Origin: Pseudarthrobacter enclensis | Lineage (GTDB): Bacteria > Actinomycetota > Actinomycetes > Actinomycetales > Micrococcaceae | Reading direction: 5' to 3' | Assembly: GCF_001457025.1 (NCBI RefSeq) | Contig: NZ_KQ758605.1 | Span: 62,001 to 126,000, forward strand | Length of the DNA stretch: 64,000 nt | Shown here: positions 60,853-64,000 of the stretch, one piece after another | How positions within the stretch are numbered: position 1 is the stretch's first letter | Layout of the letters: every line of letters starts with the position of its first letter | The notes under the pieces: generated by a model | Told to the model about the DNA's origin: nothing | Seen by the model: the letters and a program-made list of their open reading frames with translations, nothing else | Databases searched by the model: none | Translations under genes and position numbers: made by a program

Positions 60853-62037
60853 TTATCCGGCCGTGCCGCCCGCGGGTGCACGCGCCGGCAGGCGGGACAG
60901 CCCGTCCAGCAGGTCCTGCTTCCGGCCGCAGAGCGCGATCCTGACCCAGCCCTCGCCGATGGAGCCGAACGCGGTGCCAGGGGCGAGCGCCACGCCGGCG
61001 TCGGCCAGGAACCGGCGAACCCAGGCCCGGACATCGCCGCCGCTAACGTGCGACACGTCGGCCCACAGGTAGAAGGCCCCCTGTGCCTGCAGGTAGGGAA
61101 TGTCCTTGCTGTCGAGCACGGCGGAGGCGGCGTCCCGGTTCTCCCGGTAATGCCGGTGCGCCGTTTCCACATAGTCCTGCGGGCCGGTGAGGGCGGCGAG
61201 CGCCGCATACTGCGAGGGTGCCGCCACGCACGAAACGATCGACTCCATCACGTTGTCCATCTGCTGCTGCAATCCCGGCGGGCAGATCAGCGCGCCGATC
61301 CGCAGCCCCGTCAACCCGTAGGTCTTGGACAGCGTCAACGAGGTGAACACGCGCGCCTCGGCCGGTGTGCCGCCGTCGAACCGCGCCGGACTGACATGCG
61401 GCACATCGTAGGTGAACGCTTCGTAGCACTCGTCCGAAATGACCCACAGGTTGTGCCTGCGCGCCAGGTCCATCAGGTCACGGACAGTCTCCTCGCCCAG
61501 GACGGCCCCCAACGGGTTGGACGGGGAATTCAGGACCAGGACACGGGTCCTGGCCGTGATGAGCGCTTCGATGTCCCGGGTGCGGGGCTGGAACCCGTTC
61601 TCCGGCAACAGCGGGTAGCCAACCGGAACCGCGCCCAGCAGCCGGCTGGTCATCGCGAACGTGGGGTAACCCGGGTTGGGGATGAGGATCTCATCACCGG
61701 GGGACAGCAACAGGCTCATCGCGAAGTGCAGCCCCTGCTGGGCGCCGGAGACCACGTACACCCGGTCAGCGCCGACGTCCACGCCCTGCTCTTCCCGGAA
61801 ACGCGCAGCGAAGGCCTCCCGGAGGCCGGGGATCCCGGCGTTGGGCGTGTAGTTCGTCTCATCCCTGTCCAGGCACGCCATGCCGGCGTCCAGGACGTGG
61901 CGGGGGAGTGCGAAACCCGGCTCACCGATGCTGAGGACCAGGGCGTTGGGAGTGCGCCAGGCGGCCTCGGTGATCTCCCGGATCTGGTTGACGGGCACGT
62001 CGCGGACATGGGCGGCAAGCTCAGGCATGCCTGCCAT
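60853..62037 (-). CDS. Class I/II PLP-dependent aminotransferase
   Basis: 394 residues from the ATG at 62037. Fold type I: VSGAQQGLHFAMSLLLSPGD, PNPGYPTFAMTSRLLGAVPV, VLNSPSNPLGAVLGEETV, and the PLP lysine in SLTLSKTYGLTGLRIGALIC. RIALCG near the end carries the carboxylate-binding Arg. The specific amino acid is unknown. The frame continues upstream to 62712 inside truB on the opposite strand and is rejected. Convergent with the thioredoxin gene, 21 bp apart. Confidence 0.88.
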   Translation of the reverse strand: MAGMPELAAHVRDVPVNQIREITEAAWRTPNALVLSIGEPGFALPRHVLDAGMACLDRDETNYTPNAGIPGLREAFAARFREEQGVDVGADRVYVVSGAQQGLHFAMSLLLSPGDEILIPNPGYPTFAMTSRLLGAVPVGYPLLPENGFQPRTRDIEALITARTRVLVLNSPSNPLGAVLGEETVRDLMDLARRHNLWVISDECYEAFTYDVPHVSPARFDGGTPAEARVFTSLTLSKTYGLTGLRIGALICPPGLQQQMDNVMESIVSCVAAPSQYAALAALTGPQDYVETAHRHYRENRDAASAVLDSKDIPYLQAQGAFYLWADVSHVSGGDVRAWVRRFLADAGVALAPGTAFGSIGEGWVRIALCGRKQDLLDGLSRLPARAPAGGTAG

Positions 62038-62117
62038 CCTAGCCGGGAGCAGCCCCTCCCACCCGGCGCCTTGGCGGCGGGGCCGCGGGACGGCGCCGGG
62101 GCCCGCGGCGGCACCCA

Positions 62118-62123
62118 TATACT
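62118..62123 (+). promoter_or_regulatory. Leaderless -10 of truB
   Basis: TATACT ends 7 nt before the GTG at 62131. No Shine-Dalgarno sequence precedes the GTG, so the message probably begins at the start codon. Confidence 0.5.
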
Positions 62124-62130
62124 GGTAGGC

Positions 62131-63063
62131 GTGCTTTCTGGACTGGTGATAGTGGACAAGCCGCAGGGATGGACCAGCCATGATGTGGTTGGCCGGATGC
62201 GGCGCATCGCAGGGACCCGGAAAGTAGGGCACGCGGGGACGCTCGATCCCATGGCCACCGGCGTCCTGGTGCTCGGCATCAACAAGGCCACCCGCCTGCT
62301 CACCTACATTGTGGGAACGTCCAAGACCTACACCGCCACCATCCGCCTGGGCCAGTCCACGGTGACGGACGACGCCGAAGGGGACGTGGTTGCCACCGCC
62401 GGCACCTCCGCGGTGCCGGACCAGGACATCCACGACGGCGTCGCGGCCCTCACCGGCGCCATCCAGCAGGTGCCCAGCAGCGTCAGCGCCATCAAGGTCA
62501 ACGGCGAACGCGCCTACGCGAGGGTCCGCTCCGGCGAGGACGTGAAGCTGGCCGCACGCCCGGTGACCATCCACCGCTTCGACATCCACAGCATCCGCCG
62601 CGACGCGGCCGCGGACGTCATTGACCTCGACGTCACCGTGGAATGCTCCTCCGGAACCTATATCCGTGCCCTGGCCCGGGACCTGGGGAACGCGCTCGGC
62701 GTCGGCGGACACCTCACCGAACTCCGCCGCACCAAGGTCGGCCCCTACTCGCTGGACCAGGCACGCACCCTGGAGCAGCTTGCCGGGGACCTGGACGTCC
62801 TGGAGATGTCACAGGCGGCCCGTGCGCTCATGCCCAACCGTGAACTGACCGCCGCGGAAACCACGGAAATCTCCTACGGCCGCAGGATCCCGGCCGGGGC
62901 CCCCGCGGGCAGCCCGGACGCCGCCACCGCAGAGCACCCCGCCGCCGCGTTCGCCCCCGACGGGAACCTGGTGGCCCTGCTCGCGGACAGCGGCAATTAT
63001 GCCAAGCCCGTCCTGGTCTTCGCCCCGGGCAACGGCGCCCCCGCAGCAGCCGGGGAGGCCTGA
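62131..63063 (+). CDS. truB: tRNA pseudouridine synthase B
   Basis: 310 residues from the GTG at 62131. It opens LSGLVIVDKPQGWTSHDVVG and contains VGHAGTLDPMATGVLVLGIN with the catalytic Asp in GTLDP, then PSSVSAIKVNGERAYARVRS and VTVECSSGTYIRALARDLG. It makes pseudouridine-55 in the T loop of tRNAs. The C-terminal PUA-like region ends at 63063, one nt before the next start. The longer upstream frame overlaps the aminotransferase and is not used. Confidence 0.96.
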   Translation: MLSGLVIVDKPQGWTSHDVVGRMRRIAGTRKVGHAGTLDPMATGVLVLGINKATRLLTYIVGTSKTYTATIRLGQSTVTDDAEGDVVATAGTSAVPDQDIHDGVAALTGAIQQVPSSVSAIKVNGERAYARVRSGEDVKLAARPVTIHRFDIHSIRRDAAADVIDLDVTVECSSGTYIRALARDLGNALGVGGHLTELRRTKVGPYSLDQARTLEQLAGDLDVLEMSQAARALMPNRELTAAETTEISYGRRIPAGAPAGSPDAATAEHPAAAFAPDGNLVALLADSGNYAKPVLVFAPGNGAPAAAGEA

Positions 63064-63417
63064 GTGGACGGGTTCTTCTACCTCATCCTTGCCGTGGGCC
63101 TGATCTCCACGGTCATCTGCGCCGCCGCAGGCATCATGAAGAAAGCCCCCAACGACGCCACCCTGCTGTCCGTCGTGGCGGTGGAGGCAGCACTGGTGGT
63201 CTACCTGGTGGGATCGATCATCCGGGTCATCGCCGGAGAATCCATTGCCGGTGAAGCCTGGGAGTTCTGGGGCTACCTTGTCACCGCCATGCTCCTGCCC
63301 CCTGCCGCCGTCTATTGGTCCATCCTGGAACGGACCCGGTGGAGCAACTTTGTCCTGGCCGCCGTCGGCGTGACCGCCCTGGTGATGGCCGCCCGCATGA
63401 ACCAGATCTGGTACTGA
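63064..63417 (+). CDS. Small integral membrane protein, 117 aa
   Basis: Four hydrophobic segments fill nearly the whole protein: GFFYLILAVGLISTVICAAAG, ATLLSVVAVEAALVVYLVGSI, WGYLVTAMLLPPAAVYWSIL and WSNFVLAAVGVTALVMAARM. Not a named family I recognise. GTG start directly after the truB stop, and the second membrane protein starts 1 nt after its stop. This truB-two-membrane-proteins-ribF layout looks like a conserved operon feature in relatives, but I cannot verify that here. Confidence 0.7.
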   Translation: MDGFFYLILAVGLISTVICAAAGIMKKAPNDATLLSVVAVEAALVVYLVGSIIRVIAGESIAGEAWEFWGYLVTAMLLPPAAVYWSILERTRWSNFVLAAVGVTALVMAARMNQIWY

Positions 63418-63418
63418 A

Positions 63419-63865
63419 GTGGAAGAAGCACGCAACGTGAAAAACCAGCACGCCCAGCCGGCAGCGGCGCCCGGAAACACCCGCAACACCGGGCCGGGCC
63501 GGCTGTTGATTGCGGTGTACGCCATTTTCGCCATCTCCGCCACGGCCCGCGCCGGCTACCAGATCCTCACCAAGTTCTCTGAGGCGCCGGCAGCCTACCT
63601 GCTGTCCGCCTTCGCTGCCCTGGTATACGCCGTGGCCACCGTCTCCCTGGCGAAGGCGGGGAAAACCTGGTTCAAGGTTTCCGTCGCCGCTGTCCTGGTT
63701 GAGCTGGTGGGCGTCCTGGTGGTCGGAGCCCTCAGCATCTTCGACTCCGTGGCGTTTCCGCATGAAACCGTGTGGTCCCTGTTCGGCCGCGGCTACGGCT
63801 TCATCCCGCTGGTGCTGCCCGTCCTGGGCCTGGTGTGGCTGTACCGGCGCAGGCCGTCCCGGTGA
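63419..63865 (+). CDS. Membrane protein, 148 aa
   Basis: Four predicted helices: LLIAVYAIFAISATARAGYQ, SAFAALVYAVATVSLAKAG, VSVAAVLVELVGVLVVGAL and FIPLVLPVLGLVWLYRRR. The soluble N-terminus of about 25 residues is variable. Function unknown. It starts at GTG 63419; GTG 63437 is also possible. It follows the 117-aa membrane protein with a 1-nt gap and is last before ribF. Confidence 0.65.
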   Translation: MEEARNVKNQHAQPAAAPGNTRNTGPGRLLIAVYAIFAISATARAGYQILTKFSEAPAAYLLSAFAALVYAVATVSLAKAGKTWFKVSVAAVLVELVGVLVVGALSIFDSVAFPHETVWSLFGRGYGFIPLVLPVLGLVWLYRRRPSR

Positions 63866-63958
63866 AAACCGGCCCCGGGAATGCGGGTACCCTTGAAGAG
63901 TTCCGCGGCCCTGATGGCTGCGGATTACTGATGCTGCAGGCAGTTTAAGGCGAGGTAG

Positions 63959-64000
63959 ATGGTCCACATCTGGAACGATCCGTCCGAAGTCCCGGAGGAC
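63959..64000 (+). CDS. ribF: Riboflavin kinase/FAD synthetase, first 14 codons
   Basis: The ATG at 63959 starts MVHIWNDPSEVPED, matching the usual N-terminus of actinobacterial RibF, which converts riboflavin to FMN and FAD. The frame runs off the window end. AAGGCGAGG lies just upstream, and TACCCT (63888-63893) is a candidate -10, with a small hairpin at 63903-63923 in the leader. Ribosomal S15 usually follows ribF, but that is beyond this window. Confidence 0.75.
   Translation, partial: MVHIWNDPSEVPED

Noticed and set aside
60853-62712. Extension of the aminotransferase by 225 codons into truB
   Set aside because: The added part is antisense to truB and has no similarity to aminotransferases; a good ATG at 62037 gives normal length.
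63903-63923. FMN riboswitch before ribF
   Set aside because: Only a short 8-bp hairpin is present; the conserved multi-helix FMN aptamer sequence is absent.
1-64000. CRISPR array, insertion sequence, prophage or replication origin
   Set aside because: No regularly spaced repeats, transposase, integrase or phage structural genes were seen. The holin-family protein at 4848 stands alone, and dnaG is not accompanied by dnaA boxes.

Overview
The window is a contiguous stretch of a high-GC Gram-positive chromosome. Gene order (rpsB-tsf-pyrH-frr-cdsA, dxr-rseP-ispG, proS, rimP-nusA-ylxR-infB-rbfA, truB-ribF), abundant GTG starts, TANNNT-type promoters and many apparently leaderless genes point to an actinomycete, most likely Micrococcaceae of the Arthrobacter/Pseudarthrobacter type. 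I see no insertion sequence, prophage, CRISPR array or rRNA. Almost all the DNA is coding.

Layout: 1-10.8 kb holds the end of a dGTPase gene, dnaG, two tandem tRNA-Asn genes, small membrane proteins, a Bcr/CflA-type exporter, a holin-like membrane protein, a CDP-alcohol phosphatidyltransferase, a DMT-type permease, a GT4 glycosyltransferase, a CAT-anticodon tRNA, an acyl-CoA dehydrogenase and an M23 peptidase. 11.2-15.6 kb is the translation/lipid cluster rpsB, tsf, pyrH, frr, cdsA. 15.6-38.3 kb is a 22.8-kb block lying between cdsA and dxr. It carries a DivIVA protein, a LytTR two-component system flanked by two acetate/monocarboxylate symporter modules, an Lrp-type regulator divergent from a branched-chain keto acid dehydrogenase (E1a, E1b, E2), a TetR repressor, and an operon for leucine/acyl-CoA breakdown (biotin-dependent carboxylase, acyl-CoA dehydrogenase, 3-oxoacid CoA-transferase, MaoC hydratase, CitE-like lyase). 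38.3-47.8 kb holds the MEP-pathway genes dxr and ispG, a site-2 protease, a SatD-like regulator with its membrane partner, a GNAT protein, a lipoprotein and proS. 47.8-64 kb holds a TSUP permease, a PLP decarboxylase, an APH-like kinase, a DUF4439 protein, rimP-nusA-ylxR-infB-rbfA, a secreted ScyD-like protein, a deaminase, a thioredoxin, an aminotransferase, truB and the first codons of ribF.

How the genes work together: the central catabolic block can take branched-chain 2-oxo acids to acyl-CoAs (Bkd complex), dehydrogenate and carboxylate them, then hydrate and cleave the product to acetoacetate and acetyl-CoA, with ScoAB activating acetoacetate. The gene content closely parallels the bkdABC-citE-MaoC-fadE19-accA1-accD1-scoBA leucine region of Mycobacterium tuberculosis. 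The divergent TetR gene has two GTTA-N8-TAAC sites in front of it, and a third, perfectly palindromic copy overlaps the -10 of the unlinked acyl-CoA dehydrogenase gene at 9034, suggesting a small regulon. The two-component system probably controls the neighbouring symporters: a LytTR-type direct repeat with a 12-bp spacer lies in the divergent intergenic region.

Most notable non-coding signals: a strong promoter followed by a roughly 160-nt RNA with 6S-like topology upstream of proS (45.7 kb), an array of 18-bp inverted repeats in front of the satD-like gene (41.0 kb), and a recurrent -10 box ending 6-7 nt before the start codon in about ten genes. All functional calls come from reading the sequence; no database search was possible.
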